Source: Corydoras sp. C115
Lineage: Eukaryota; Chordata; Actinopteri; Siluriformes; Callichthyidae
Direction of reading: 5' to 3'
DNA: 64,000 bases
Assembly: GCA_019802505.1 (NCBI GenBank)
Contig: JAFMOC010000027.1
Coordinates: 1,808,001-1,872,000, forward strand
The position numbers and the translations under genes were made by a program. The first letter of the stretch is position 1, and every line of letters starts with the position of its first letter. Under the pieces are notes generated by a model. The model saw only the letters and a list, made by a program, of their open reading frames with translations. It had not been told where the DNA came from and did not search any database. This document shows, in pieces, positions 22,511-35,479 of this stretch.

Positions 22511-25500
22511 TAAAATGACTGTAAAATGTCCTAAATGCTTGCTATAGAAGTGAGAATGGACTGCATTTTAAAAGAATGATCTTAAATTCTACACTCTTGT
22601 ATATAGGTATAATTAGAAAGCTGTACAAACCCAAGCACTGTATATAAACTTGAGTAAACAACAACTAAAAAAATGACAATTATGAGTCACAGTAGATGGT
22701 TAAATAAAGGTACATTTAAGAACTCTGTCCTCAGATGACCGAAATGGTTTGGATTTCAGTCCGAGCTGTTAAAACTGTGGTGACTGCTGAAGCAAAACAA
22801 CAGTCTAGATCTCAAATTCAACTAGGTTTCCAAGCAAACCATCCAAGCCAGTATTCCAGCTTGTTTTTTTTCTTTTAGCTTCCCATTGTAAAATGTTACC
22901 CCTTTCAATGGGCTTTATTACAAGCCACAAAGTTTGAATGTGTTTTAAAATATTTTTATAGTTACAGATTGTTTCCTGTTTTGTATAATATGGTGTTTGT
23001 CTTTTGCAGGCAGGGTTGACTAAGGCTCATTGCAGCTTATCACCTCTAGTCTACACAGTGCGTTTGGCTGCACCACATCACAGTGAGTAAAATGCAGCAC
23101 ATCAAACTGTCCACCACAGCAATTCAGTTTCCTTTCTCACCCGAACTTTCTTGCTTGAAACAAGTTTACAGTATGTACCTTCTCAAAATAGTCATTTTTA
23201 AAAATATGGACTCATCTCATGAGTAAAGCTTAAACTCTCCATCAGGTTAATCCTTGAGGCAAAATCATTTTAAGTGTATCAAAATTCTAATGGGTTTAGA
23301 CCTGATCCAAGTCATTATGTCAGCAAACAGCACAATCCTGTTCATTTGCATCTAAATGCAATCAACAGCACACTTAAGGAAGTCATTGTACCACAGCCTG
23401 AAGTGTTTTGTCCAGTGGATTCGTATTTCATTGGCATTGAGTAGTAGCACATTTAAACTGTCACTCTTCAGGCGAGCCGGTGACTCATCCAGCTCATTTT
23501 TTGTAGCGCTGGGTCTCCTTAAGCCATTCTTCTATTGCACCTAACGGCATACAATTTAAACACACGTCTTTTTCAGAAATTCCCCATATGCAAAACTAAT
23601 GCCACTAAATTTAGCCCATAGGTTGCTCTTAGTAATGCAACATGAGCTTTAAACTCCTTCCGTATCTTTACTGGTCAGGGTGTGGGGAGGTTGTTGTCTG
23701 AATGAACAGAGGTATGAATAGTCTACTAAATGTGAATGGACTGGCATGACATGAGTCACATCATCCTTGTGAATGAAGCCCAAGTATAGCAGCAACGAAC
23801 CTGTACCAGTGCATCTGCCTGTCAGCAGCCTGAAATAGATGTAGTTCACAAATTGGCCAGACACGTCATGTCTCAGGTTGCCTGTTCAGCAGAGGAGATT
23901 CGCCCTGGGAGCATCTGTTTTCCCATTTTAATCCATGAATCAGCCAGAAAATCTTATTTCAGCTACATATTGATCAGTGTGATACTGATATCAACCGGAC
24001 ACAGATGCATCTGCAAGTCTCCCTGTAGCTCTTTGCTCTCATTTGTCAGATTAATCGGAAGTGGTATGTATGAGGTCATAGGTGAGAGTGGATCATTTGA
24101 TTTGAGACTAAATGGACTTCAATAGGCAGGCTAAAGGCTCCTCGCATTCCTCAGAGTTCTCTTAATATTGCGCCCAGCGTCATGGCGACTCTTACTAAAA
24201 CCATTAGAAAAAGGGCGCCATCAGCACATTCCCAAAGAATGCAAAAGCCATTAAGATGTCCCGGTAGTCTTTCCTCCTTTTTGGCTTCCTCCTCTTTGTC
24301 CTCTTTTGACATTCCTGGGATTGCATCATTCTCTCGATGATATGCATGTTTTATTGTCACTCTGCTTAAAGTTACATGGCGCTTCCTCATAGCACACAAA
24401 CACATAGAGAACACGCAAACACTGATACCCTGTCCTTTTCAAGGCTGCCGCAGGAATTTTATGCCTGGTTAACAGAGGGAGGTGCTGGAGTTTATCCAGC
24501 TGGTTTCCTACATCAGCGCTCAGACCTACATGCAAAAATATCCTGTGGTTTAGGTCTGATCCCCGCCTGTTCTTTAAACCCAAGGATAGGACTGACAGCC
24601 TGTACGGCTCACGCTTACACAATGAGCACAGTTTCACACGTTTTTGGGCCTCATCATGTGGGCTGCTGGATTGCTAACACACAGACTCTGTGAACACACT
24701 GTTAAGAGACAAGACCTCACAGAACACCCATGAACTGGGTTTCACATTCTTTAAAAAAGGTGCTGTGGTCTGGTCAGGCCTGCTTTCAGCGTGTTGCATA
24801 ACCTTCTCAAATTTGTCAATTCACAAAGGCTCTCCACATCCTTTCTCAGTCCTTAGTGAGAGCCCATATGAATTAAATGGAGTCTGGAGTTGACAGAGCA
24901 GTCTGTTTACACAATTGCTCATGTGATGGATATGTTCCAGTGTACACAGACACCTACAGGATACCTTGCCATCAGGGTGACAACAATACCATTAACTCGC
25001 AGTCTGAAATCAAGCTACACTGTGAGGTACTGATAAGAGTTCATCTGGTTTTGGGTGTTATTTTCTCCTCGTGTCCTTGTCCTTGTTCCTGCCCTGCACC
25101 AAAAAACAAATGAAACACAATGATTAAAAAACAAAAACTAGGTATTCCAAATACTGGATCCCTAAATTTACCATAGCCAACATGCACAAGCTGTAGAGCC
25201 TAGTAAATCTACTTAAAAAAAAAAAAACAATAAATAAATGCACTACAAACAACACATTTAATGAATAGTACGTTATTTCTGCAAATAATCCTATTTATTA
25301 TGTTTTATATCATTTTAAGTATTTACACATTTAATACCGATTATTTCCACAAGACCGTCTCAGCTTTTTTATACTGATTTGTGTTAACAACCATTTTTTC
25401 AGACATCCCATTAACTTTTGATGTTGTATTATAAAACAAAGTCAAGATGTTTCTGTTTCTTACAAGCAGCCATAAATATCCCCCCTCAGAACCCATATAA

Positions 25501-25769
25501 TTACAAATGACCTTGCTTATGATGTCACCGACATGTTGACAATAACAAACTATTCTCTCCCATTTCCTTCCAGAATATCAGCTTGCATCACAACATGAGC
25601 TCAGTGAAAATAAAAATGTTCTCAGAAAGTAGACTAATAAATTGTATCATTTTAAAAGTATGAATACAGAGGCACAGATTGATTGGCAAATGGGATTTTC
25701 TGAGGTGGAAGTGACACTGCAGGAATTCAGGACTAAAGGCTATATGAGCCAATCCTGACTTGTTTCTTC

Positions 25770-25838
25770 TCTCATTTGTAAGTCGATTTGGACAAAAGTG
25801 TCTTCTAAATGACTGAATTGAATGCAATATGTAATATG
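25770..25838 (+). mobile_element. L2-type 3' tail fragment
   Basis: CTCATTTGTAAGTCGATTTG followed by TCTTCTAAATGACTGAA and degenerate ATGTAA repeats is the tail of an L2-clade LINE or its SINE. No body is attached. Confidence 0.55.
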
Positions 25839-25870
25839 TAATTGTTCTGGTACCTCATTCTGGTACTCCA

Positions 25871-26010
25871 TCTATCCATTCATCCATCCCCTTATCTTCC
25901 ACTTAATCCTATGCAGATTATGGGTTGCAGGGGGGTTCCCTGTGCCCATTCTAGGGAGAACATTTTATATTTTACACTGGACACTCAGCACACACACTAT
26001 ATACGGCAAA
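25871..26010 (-). mobile_element. Partial old SINE of the main family
   Basis: CCATTCATCCATCCCCTTAT, CACTTAATCCTATGCAG and TCTAGGGAGAACATTTTA are diverged tail and core segments in antisense. The head is missing. Confidence 0.6.
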
Positions 26011-26266
26011 TTTCTTTTTATTGTACACTGTGTACCAATGTGCAAAAGAAATGTGTCTTGTCTAACAAATGAGAGTTAATGCTATTTATTAATACCACTG
26101 TAAGAGTACTAGTGCAGATGTTCCTTTAGGTGCGGTAAACTGTTATGCCTAACAGGCAGCTATTTCTTCTGTCTTCATCATCAGACAGGTTGGAACAGGG
26201 TTTTATACTGCAGAGGGAACACTGTGCATCCCTTGTTAGGGAGACTCCTCTGCTTAGTTGAGTTGG

Positions 26267-26280
26267 GTTGCCATGGTGAC
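26267..26280. promoter_or_regulatory. RFX X-box-like site
   Basis: GTTGCCATGGTGAC matches the RFX consensus GTTGCCATGGYRAC with an imperfect right half. It lies 34 kb upstream of trib2. The binding protein is inferred from motif shape. Confidence 0.4.
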
Positions 26281-27671
26281 GTGCCTGCATTGTGGGTCCT
26301 TCCACTCTCAGTCTATCTCCTCGGTAGTGTGAAATCGTGAGTACCTCCGTCACACAACACAGCTGAGTGAGTCATTGGACACAGGACACAGACTGACTGG
26401 CAAACAACATTAAAGCTTATATGTAACTACCCCACCATTACCAGGACAAAACAATCCCTGTGGATAATAATGCCTTCAAATTGATCTGAATTTAATAGTT
26501 CTTTACATGTATTTAATATTTTGTGATGAATAACATTTTAATAAAGCACACCTGCAGGCTTTTACTGTTAGTCCTGCATTGTACAGTGTGTGTGTGTGTG
26601 TGTTTGTGTGTGTGTGCCAATGTGTGGTGCCTTTGTCACAGGACTGCAATCTAGTCATGGCATTCACAAGTATTGAGACATGACAAGATATGGCTATAAC
26701 TATATAAAATAAATTTTTCTGTAGAAGCTCCACAGATGATCCATAGTTTTATTTGTGAAAATCAAAGGGTGTTTTCTTACAGTGCTTAAAGACTGGAGTT
26801 AATTTCTGGAGTCTTGGATGTAAAGTGTTTATATAAATAAAGTATAAATGCCACTAAGAGATGCTTTTGGTATAGAGTGTATAAATATTACATTTCACCT
26901 CAAAAGACTTTCGTTCGGATGACATATGAATCACGAACAACAGAACCAAGAACCACTTTCATCTGATCGCATTACTAGTGCAAATTGTGTGCCATGCATT
27001 TGGCAGAGAGGGCTTTATCCCTGCCGAGGCTTGGCAAGCATTAGTATGGATGATCTCAATGTCAGCAGTGTCAAATAATTACAATGAAATGATAGCTCTT
27101 TCTAAAACCAGGGTGGAAGGACGCTCTTCAAATTCTGATGGCCTTAAACCCTTTAACGCTGTCACTGTTTGAAATGATGACGTGCCAATAAGAAAACAAA
27201 CCAATATTAATTGCTATGATTGAAATAGCTATTAATAAATAACATTTCCCCCTTGTTTTCTTTTCACCTCTTGCATTTTACATTCCTGCAGTCTTAGGTG
27301 TATGGGTTCTGAAGCTAAATTTGTTTCGCATAGGGCTGCACTTAAGTGGGCATGTGGATAAATGCACAAGTAGACACATAAATATAAATATGTGTGTGTG
27401 TAATGTGTGTGTGTTATCATATGACACTGAAGGAAGTGAAGAAAATCATTGAGAAGAAGCTAATGTAATGGCTAAAGCCGAGAAAGTAACCATGTCATTC
27501 TCCATTCGGGAGCATAAGGTTTAAACTGTACAAATGTGTTATCATCACTGCATACAGTGTACAAGAATCAACCTTCACTTTGAAGAAAATAGCAAACAAA
27601 ATAAAAAATCCTGTTATTGTTAACAGGCATATCTGTGTGTGTGCATGCAAGTGTGCGTGCGTGCATGCATC

Positions 27672-27833
27672 TGTGTGTGTGTGTGTGTGTGTGTGTGTTT
27701 CAAACTCTGTTGGATGACTCATAGTTCTCTGGCGGAACCTGTCACTCTCCTACTCTATACATCTTCAGTTGCTCTGCATGCAAGGCATGGCTCTGGGATA
27801 CATGCAGAAAGGGGGATTCCTGGATGAGTGTTT

Positions 27834-27868
<35 letters not shown>

Positions 27869-27882
27869 TTGTGTGTACTTGT

Positions 27883-27931
<49 letters not shown>

Positions 27932-28061
27932 AATGCGAATGCTTGCCCGTACAGATTGGTATTGCGTATCTGCGGCTGCTCAAATATTCCTGGAGGGCCA
28001 ACTGTTAATGGGGATGACTCATCCCAAGGATACCCTAAGGATAGGCGTGGTGCACCCTTTG

Positions 28062-28115
<54 letters not shown>
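27672..28115. repeat. Cluster of four (GT)n microsatellites
   Basis: GT tracts at about 27672-27698, 27837-27866, 27888-27924 and 28060-28115 are separated by short non-repetitive segments, one of which holds two AP-1-type sites nearby. Another GT tract is at about 26587-26615. Confidence 0.9.
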
Positions 28116-28123
<8 letters not shown>

Positions 28124-28378
28124 GAATGTAAATGCAAGAAGGAAAATCATTTCTGCATTTCATATACGTTGTTTAGTGCAATGTTATAAACCTAGAGACC
28201 TAGTCTATTTCAGCCAGGGCATGTAAGTTTATCTGTTGAAGATGGAGAGATTAAAGTGTGTATTTTTTTCTTTCACGTCTATGCTTTAAAGGAATTACTA
28301 TTTTGACACACAGTCCTGTTACATGCCTTAACCATCTATATGCCTAAACTCTAATATTTATTTTATTAGTCATCTATG

Positions 28379-29204
28379 GGCGGCACGGTGGCTTAGTGGT
28401 TAGCACGTTCGCCTCTCAGCGCTAGGGATTCCCGGTTCGAATCCCCATCTGGGTGGAGTTTCCATGTTCTCCCCGTGTCCGCGTGGGTTTCCTCCGGGTT
28501 CTCCCCGCATTTACAAATGCAGTGTGCAGAAAGTATTTCCTGTAGAAATCGCACCCTGCGTTCAAGCGTTCGGGGGAGAAGTGGATCATGGGAGGTGTAG
28601 TTCTGCAACTTCTTGGCGTCCTCTTCAGGTTTGTTGATGTTGATTGAACATTCATTCATTCATTCATTATCTCCCGCTTTATCCTCTATTAGGGTCGCGG
28701 TGGGGTTCCCCATGCTCATCCAGGGGAGAACGTTTCGGGCGCTGGGCAGATACACCCAGGACCGGGTGCCAATCCATCGCTGGGCACACACTCACTCACA
28801 CAGACACACTATATATGGGGCAATTTGGAGAATTCAATTGACCTGATCCGGCGGCACGGTGGCTTAGTGGTTAGCACGTTCTCCCCTCAGCACTAGGGAT
28901 TCCCGGTTTGAATCCCCATCTGAGTGGAGTTTCCATGTTCTCCCCGTGTCCACGTGGGTTTCCTCCGGGTTCTCCGGTTTCCTCCCACAGTCCAAAAACA
29001 TGGATCAAGTCAATTGAGTTCTCCAAATTGCCCCATATAGAGTGTGCGTGTGTGAGTGTGTGCCCAGCGATAGATTGGCGCCCTGTCCTGGGTGTATCTG
29101 CCCAGCGCCCGAAACGTTCTCTCCTGGATGGGCATGGGGAACCCCACCGCGACCCTAACATAGGATAAAGCGGAAGATAATGAATGAATGAATGAATGAA
29201 TGAA
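28379..29204 (+). mobile_element. Composite retroposed element carrying gzf1 promoter sequence
   Basis: Order on the plus strand: SINE head in sense (28379-28509), about 140 bp homologous to 18235-18376 (gzf1 exon 1/promoter, antisense to the gene), antisense SINE part, then a full sense SINE ending in its GAAT tail. The block from 28510 onward is collinear with 18235-18918, including the nested-SINE junction GACCTGATCC/GGCGGCAC. The whole composite is flanked by TAGTCATCT at 28367-28375 and 29205-29213. The simplest reading is one retroposition event from a read-through RNA with a 5' template switch. Confidence 0.8.
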
Positions 29205-29415
29205 TAGTCATCTGTTATTAAATTTAAAGGACAGGCAAAAGAAGTCATGATCTTTCTAAATAATAAGCACTTTAAGCATCTGCATTAATAATATTGGTGA
29301 AAAAAAGCTCTCACAGCACCAGCGTTTCCTCTTAGTAATTATTAAAGTTCGTAAATGCAAGCATTTTTCAGATTCTTCAGCAAATTCATTATAAATTGTT
29401 TTATAGATTTGCTTT

Positions 29416-29545
29416 AAATTGCCCCATATAGTGTGTGTCTGTCTGAGTGAGTGTGCCCAGCGATAGCTTGGTGACCTATCCTGGGTGTATCTGCCAAGCA
29501 CTGAAACATTCTCCCCTGGATGGGTATGGGGAACAAAACCCCCCT
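29416..29545 (+). mobile_element. 5'-truncated SINE, diverged
   Basis: Sense 3' half from AAATTGCCCCATATAGTGTG to GATGGGTATGGGGAAC, without a clear tail. Confidence 0.7.
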
Positions 29546-29571
29546 CTCTAATATTTTTAGATTCCTAGTAT

Positions 29572-29760
29572 CCATCCATCCATATATCCTTTATGGAGGA
29601 GGGGTGTGGGGTTCTCATGCCCATCCAGGGGAGAACGTTTCGGGCGTTGTGCAGTTACACCCAGGACAGGGCGCCAATCTATTGCTAGGCATACACTCAC
29701 ACACACTATATGAAAGAAATTTAGAGCAGCCAATTCACCTTGAATCCATGTCATTGAATT
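29572..29760 (-). mobile_element. Partial SINE, antisense, diverged
   Basis: ATCCATCCATATATCC, CCATCCAGGGGAGAACGTTT and CACTCACACACACTATATGA mark the 3' two-thirds of the main family. It faces the preceding fragment. Confidence 0.7.
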
Positions 29761-30299
29761 TTGGACAGTGGGAATCTGGAGAACTGGAAAATTATATTTT
29801 GCAGAAATATTGGAAACTGTGGAAACCAAATGGCACCAAACCTGGCAAACTCAAGGATGTCTTATTTACGACATAATCACTCCTCTAATCTAGGCCAAGC
29901 ATGATGCCTCAGTGAGGATTCAGTTGCCTTGCAGCTTATCTGTATTCCAGAGAGACAAATCTCTCAGGCTAAGAATCAGCAACCCCCAGTGCAGAATATG
30001 TCAGCAATTTTGCATCTTATCCTAAATCAGCCCTAAGTGTGATTGCCGTCCATGTAGTTTCTGAACTGAATCATGCAGACCTGTTTTGGACAACACAACT
30101 CTGAAGTGTTACCACTGCATGACTCACATTTAGTACGATTCTGTTAGATTGAAGAGAATTCTGGCTTAAGGGTTTAAGTCAGGCTTGCAGCATTAGATAT
30201 TCTTGTAGTTTCATTGCTCGCAATTAGAATTTTTTGGAACTGTAATACTATATGACAAATGCTCCCGGCTCTGCACGAAGAAGCTTTTTATTTTTCTTT

Positions 30300-30510
30300 C
30301 TTTAAACTAAACTGCTTTATCCACTGGGCTTTGATGAGATCCCAGCGCAGCCTAATGAGTCAAAGGAAGTGCTGGGCTGTGTGTTGTCCATTCCGGCTTG
30401 AGTCCTCCTATTATTCTGCCATGCAGATGAGCGAAACAAAATCGCTGGCACAGCTACAGATTTCAGAGTGCAATTAGCTTGCTTTGCACTGGCCTCTAAT
30501 TTCATTAATA
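30300..30510. promoter_or_regulatory. Candidate conserved non-coding element with AP-1 site
   Basis: The stretch is of balanced composition, with TAATGAGTCA at 30353-30362 and homeodomain-like GCAATTAGC at about 30470. It has no repeats and no plausible coding frame. Conservation is inferred. Confidence 0.3.
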
Positions 30511-30807
30511 TACTTTTTCATTCATGCATCCCGGGATTGATTGGTCACATGTACAACAAATCTTTCGTAGCACAAATCCAGCGACTTCCATAGTCCGATG
30601 AGGGAATCAGAATCGTTAGTGCGTGGTTGCTCACTTTCACATCATGTCTGCATCTTTTGGTCCTAAAATGAAAAATAATGACTCACAAAGTGTCGCCCAA
30701 ATTGGGTTTTCTCTTTCCCTCTGTCTCTCATTTGCTCCCTCTGTCTCTCGTCTCATCTCTGCCTGGCAGCATAAATGATGTCCACAGCTTGCGTCTTGCC
30801 ACTTGCT

Positions 30808-30821
30808 GTTGCCGTGGCAAC
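30808..30821. promoter_or_regulatory. RFX X-box, palindromic
   Basis: GTTGCCGTGGCAAC is a full inverted-repeat X-box (GTTGCC-N2-GGCAAC), the high-affinity form for RFX dimers. It sits in a locally GC-richer segment (30.69-30.93 kb). Confidence 0.5.
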
Positions 30822-33800
30822 TGTGGGGACTGGGGAACACTGTGTTCTTTGCAAATGGGTCACGGTCGAGGCGACTCATGCTGTGCCATACTGAGCTGGT
30901 GCGCCATGCTGCTCCGCTAATGACCTATATCAAACCTTTGAACTGGAATCCCTAGCAGATACACAAGAATGATTTCAACTGACATATCATTTGATAAGAC
31001 TGCTTAGTATGGGGGGTATGATAGACACACTACAGAGAACTTAGCACTGACTAAGATCTGCCCTACATGGCATCATAATAAGTGTCAACTCCCACAGAGT
31101 TCAGCTTAGCTCCGTAGGAGTATATTTAACTCTGCAGGAGCTTGTCTTTCACTCCTGATATTTATAACTTGTATGAAAATCAGTCAGTGCATGTGCCAAG
31201 AGAAGTTGTTTAGACATTGGGAAATAAAATATATGTTTTATTTAAAACTAACCCCAGAAGGCACTTGCTGGACTGTTCTAACTTGCAAACAATTTGTACT
31301 GGTATAGCAATACTGTAAAGTCTGATATTATCAAACTCTAAACATTTACAGCAAATGGAAGCACAAATCCTCTTAAGCAGGCCTTTCTGACACAGACAGT
31401 GGATTATAAATACATTGTAGCTGAAATTCTCTTTTCCCTCACACAGCTAAGGCCATGTGCACTGTGGTGGAAAAATTGTTTTGCACTTGTTACACCCAAC
31501 TGGTCTGCGTGGATTAATTGCAAGACAGCATGTTCTATGAAAAACTGTGGTAAAGGACTGTGTATTGCTTATGAACAAACAGTAAAACAACGCTAAACAA
31601 AGTCATTAACTCTGTAAGAGTGTGCCAGATGGCCCTGTAAATGTGGAAATAAATCCCATATAAATAATAATGACAATCAGACGATATCCAGAAATGCACG
31701 AAAAAAAAATTGTTAGCCTTCCAACTTTGCTTAGTGAAATTTCTGCATCAAAATGATAGTTTACTATATTTAACATTCGGCCATACCAGTAATTTCATGC
31801 TGCCACAGAAAAGGAATAAACCATGTTCAGAGTAAACAGCATATGAAAGTGATTCAAAATGATATATGTTTTTTGTGCTGACCATAACTGCAGGTCAGGA
31901 GCTATACTGTATCTGCTCAGATCTAGCCGATTGAAATTTCGGTCCTAATTTCAAGGGAAATGAGGAAAACAGTTCAGGAAACTGTAAATGTACAACTGGA
32001 GCCTAGAGTAACATTTATAATATTAACATTCACTTGGATTGTCCTGCAGCAGGATCCCATTGAGGCCCATTCACTTTTTCACTTTTGCATATGTCCAAGG
32101 CGCACAGATTCTTCAATGTGTTGAAAGTCTTGAAATGCCTCCAACAGAATATGTTGTCTGTTGCCTGGCTGCCAAAAGCCCTTCATTCTGTGGTCTGGCA
32201 CTGCACTTATGTGATGTTAACTCTAGGGCAAAAATCAGCAGCTTGACTCCAAGCCTAGGAGCTCCTACAGGAACCACATTGTCTACCCTTTCAGAGAATG
32301 TTCCTGGCAGAGTTAGCCCGGTCATCCGTTACACATATTTAATAAAGTGAAGTGGAGTTCTTTGTGTCTCTGTGCTAAACACTCCTTTATCCTGAGTGGA
32401 CATTATAGTATTAAGGGCTTTAATTAGAGGAAAGTGCAGGATTCGGTGACTCCATCTTTAGAATTGTATTTTTCTTTGCCTGAAAAGTGGAACCAACAAG
32501 TGTCAAACCAGTGTGTGTTGTATTTTCGGAGTATACCATTACTGATGTTTCTTTCAAAGGTTGTTTGAAACTGTCTAGACGAATCCAGTAACCTACTTTT
32601 TCTGTTCATTTGGCAGCTCTCCGTATCTTGATGACACTGTGCCACTGTCCTAAAAACAGGATGATGCAATGAAAGACAATCCTCTGTGCACTGACAAAAT
32701 TCTCTCCTGCAATCCAACATACCTATTCCTTCATATTTCCTAACAGGCTTAAAGCAGAATATTACAAGACAGAACCTTTAGAAAAACACACAAACAGGAT
32801 GTTCTCAGTATAGAATTATTGCAGGTTTGCACTCCACCGGGGCCTGCCTCACTGAAGACTGGCATCCAGTTACATCATCCTTTAGTGAACAGATACTCTG
32901 ATTACAGGAAATACAAATACCAGCCTCTGGGGCCTGTTGCTTGCAGTCCTCCACTCTTATATAACCAATCAGGATGGCTGACACATGCGCACGGTTCTTT
33001 CCATTGTTCATGATTCACATTCATATTTAGAGAAAGTAAACAGGAGGTTATGTGTGTTCAGCTGAAGTTGCTCAACATACAGTCACTGAAAAGAGTGTAT
33101 GTCCTGTTTGTTACGCAACATGTTTTATACAATAAAAATATTGGAAGTCGTCAATCCAAACTAATAGCACTTCTCACTCTTGAGCTGTCTGTGGAACAGC
33201 TGAATAAAGTGAAAGTTAATTGCTTCCCCTAAGCGCAGTTAAACAATTTTCGCCCAAAACTTTTGACTGACAGGCTTCGAATCCTGTCTCCTCTGCTCAC
33301 CAAATCTTTTCTAACAACCTTAAGTATGCTTCCTGTCATGCAGCTTGATTGTTGTTCTATCATATAACAGTACAAAGAAAAATGTGAAGACCATGATGTA
33401 AGACAAATATGCCTTTGTAAAGGGAAACAAAGCACTCTGTATTGTAATTTGTTTTTACACCATAGAAAATCGTCGGTCGCATGCATACCGAACATCCAAT
33501 AGTTATGGTAATTAGAATTTAGGTAGCTGTAGACTTTGCTTTGCTTTGCTAAATCCCCCAGCAGACATTCTCTTCTTTGAGGCTTTCGACATCTTAGACT
33601 CAAATCAATCAATTAAATGGGATTGCAGATGTTTTAATGTCAATAAACCATCAATAAGCCAACTGTCTGTGTTTACTGTCATGCTGCAGTTCTCGAGATT
33701 GCACGAAGTGTGTTTTAATCTGCCCTTTGACTGATTGTGCCACAGACTAAGTGTGACTCATAGTGATACCTGTTGCTGCCTGTTCTTTTATGAGAATCTC

Positions 33801-33904
33801 AGAATATCATGACCTTGTTAATTTCATTGGCTCCTATGTCGATGAGTGTTTTTTTTTAGGTATGTAATCATTTTAGTTTGGTTAGTTTGGAGCGTTACAT
33901 TTTG

Positions 33905-33951
<47 letters not shown>

Positions 33952-35479
33952 TTCCTGAGGTTTATGAGTAAACTCTGATACTGTGACCACACAGTCACTT
34001 GTCTCACACCACTCATTTCATCCATTGCAGAAATAACTAGCGTGCTGTCCGAGCAGGCTTTTTCTGATCAATCACCATATAAGGTGCATTTTTGTAGTTT
34101 TCTTTCCCCCATCTGTTTGCATCAAATTTGCAGGTTTTAATGTGTGGGCACTGCTCACGGTGCTCCTGTCTGAATAAACACTGACACAAATCTTAGGGCA
34201 ATGATGCCTCCATGGCAACAATCTGCCTCGGCATATGTGTCTCTTTCCGTTCCGATGTCCATTCCCTGTCACTACTTTATGAAAAAGCATTACACATAGG
34301 CACACAAACTTGCAACTCTGGGTTTCCTGGAGACCAAGGGTTTGTCCTTTGCCCAGCCACACAGTAGTAACAAAGCTAAATGCTGACATACAGCTGGTAT
34401 CAAGTTTCTTAAACCATTATTGCAAATTTGCAAATGCTTTTGTTGCATTTTCTGTAAATGGATACAATGTTTTCTATTACAGATCATACAACAGGCTGGT
34501 AGCTAACTTACCTCCTGAGTTTTAATCCTGGAGAGGGCAATCAGGGTTCTTTCTGTGTAGACTTTATTTTGTGTTATTTTACTGAGTGCAATTTTTAATC
34601 TTTTTTTTTCAATGCAGTTTAGTTATAGTTGCATTCAATGTGTGTATGCATGTGATTGTTCATTTGCCCTAAAATGGTCTGGTGACCTGTTAAACTGTTG
34701 ACATTGTATGTGTGTTGTAATAGGTTGCAGTAACCCACACACAACCCTGATCTGGCAACTGGCCTTGGAAAATGAATTAATACATGGCATGATACAAGAC
34801 TTGGACTCCATGGTCTGTGGTCGGTGTTGTCTGATTTCTTCTTCATGATGTACTCGATGTACATTTTTAATAGGAGACATATGTGGACTGCTGACAAGCC
34901 AGTTAAGCACACATACTGTGTCCATGGACTTCTTTATTTTAGCACATATGCAAATCACCCATGTAGTTTGCATTGACCCACATTCTTACCATGGTACATT
35001 TTGGATTTTTTACCTATCAGTATTAACAAACTTGTTGTTCCCTTTTGTCTTTGTCATGAATAATTCAACAATTTTAATAAAAACTAGCTGAAGAGAACAT
35101 ATTTCACCATTGTTCTTCTAGACTGCCAGACGATTACATGATGCGTTCTAAGGGTTAAAAAGTCATAGACATTTCACAATGGTTTCCGGGCATGCCATAC
35201 ATTTCCTGAACCTGTTTACAGGATTACATATGCGTACAAAGTGGTGAGCAGTGATTCATTTCCATACAGAGGGGCTGTGAGTGGTGCTTCTTTTATATCC
35301 TGTAATAAGACACTTCTTATCTGTTACTATTATTGCAAAATCTTTAAATCTTACAAAATAAATACAAAAAAAAAATGAATGAATGAACTAGAATTTAGTT
35401 GATCAATGAAAACACTGGAAATATTTTTTTTGTAATTATCTCAGGACAAAAACATTTTTGGAAAATAAATTTATAACAT

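Larger units (their letters stand above)
20499..25765. other. Non-coding interval between gzf1 and trib2, left part
   Basis: No exon, RNA gene or intact transposon is recognised here. The short open frames are not supported by any family similarity I can see. An L2-tailed SINE lies at 22359. Five TGASTCA sites (21641, 22222, 22683, 23481, 23752) and information-rich stretches around 21.6-21.96 and 24.13-24.35 kb suggest regulatory DNA. Confidence 0.5.
26011..28366. other. Non-coding interval rich in GT microsatellites
   Basis: No gene is recognised. It contains an X-box-like site at 26267, AP-1 sites at 26368, 27715 and 28015, an information-rich stretch at about 26970-27140 and several GT tracts. 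The His/Thr- or Cys/Val-rich open frames here are translations of GT repeats. Confidence 0.5.
29761..35479. other. Non-coding interval with regulatory-looking stretches
   Basis: No exon or transposon is recognised. It includes AP-1 sites at 30120, 30356, 30679 and 33754, an RFX-type X-box at 30808, and a GT tract at about 33911-33952. The blocks 30.30-30.51 and 30.69-30.93 kb look least like neutral sequence. Confidence 0.5.

Noticed and set aside
27645..28115. CRISPR-like or other spaced-repeat array
   Set aside because: The repeats are simple GT tracts of varying length and this is a vertebrate nuclear genome.
27742..28226. Long Thr/His- and Cys/Val-rich open frames
   Set aside because: They are translations of GT/CA microsatellites.
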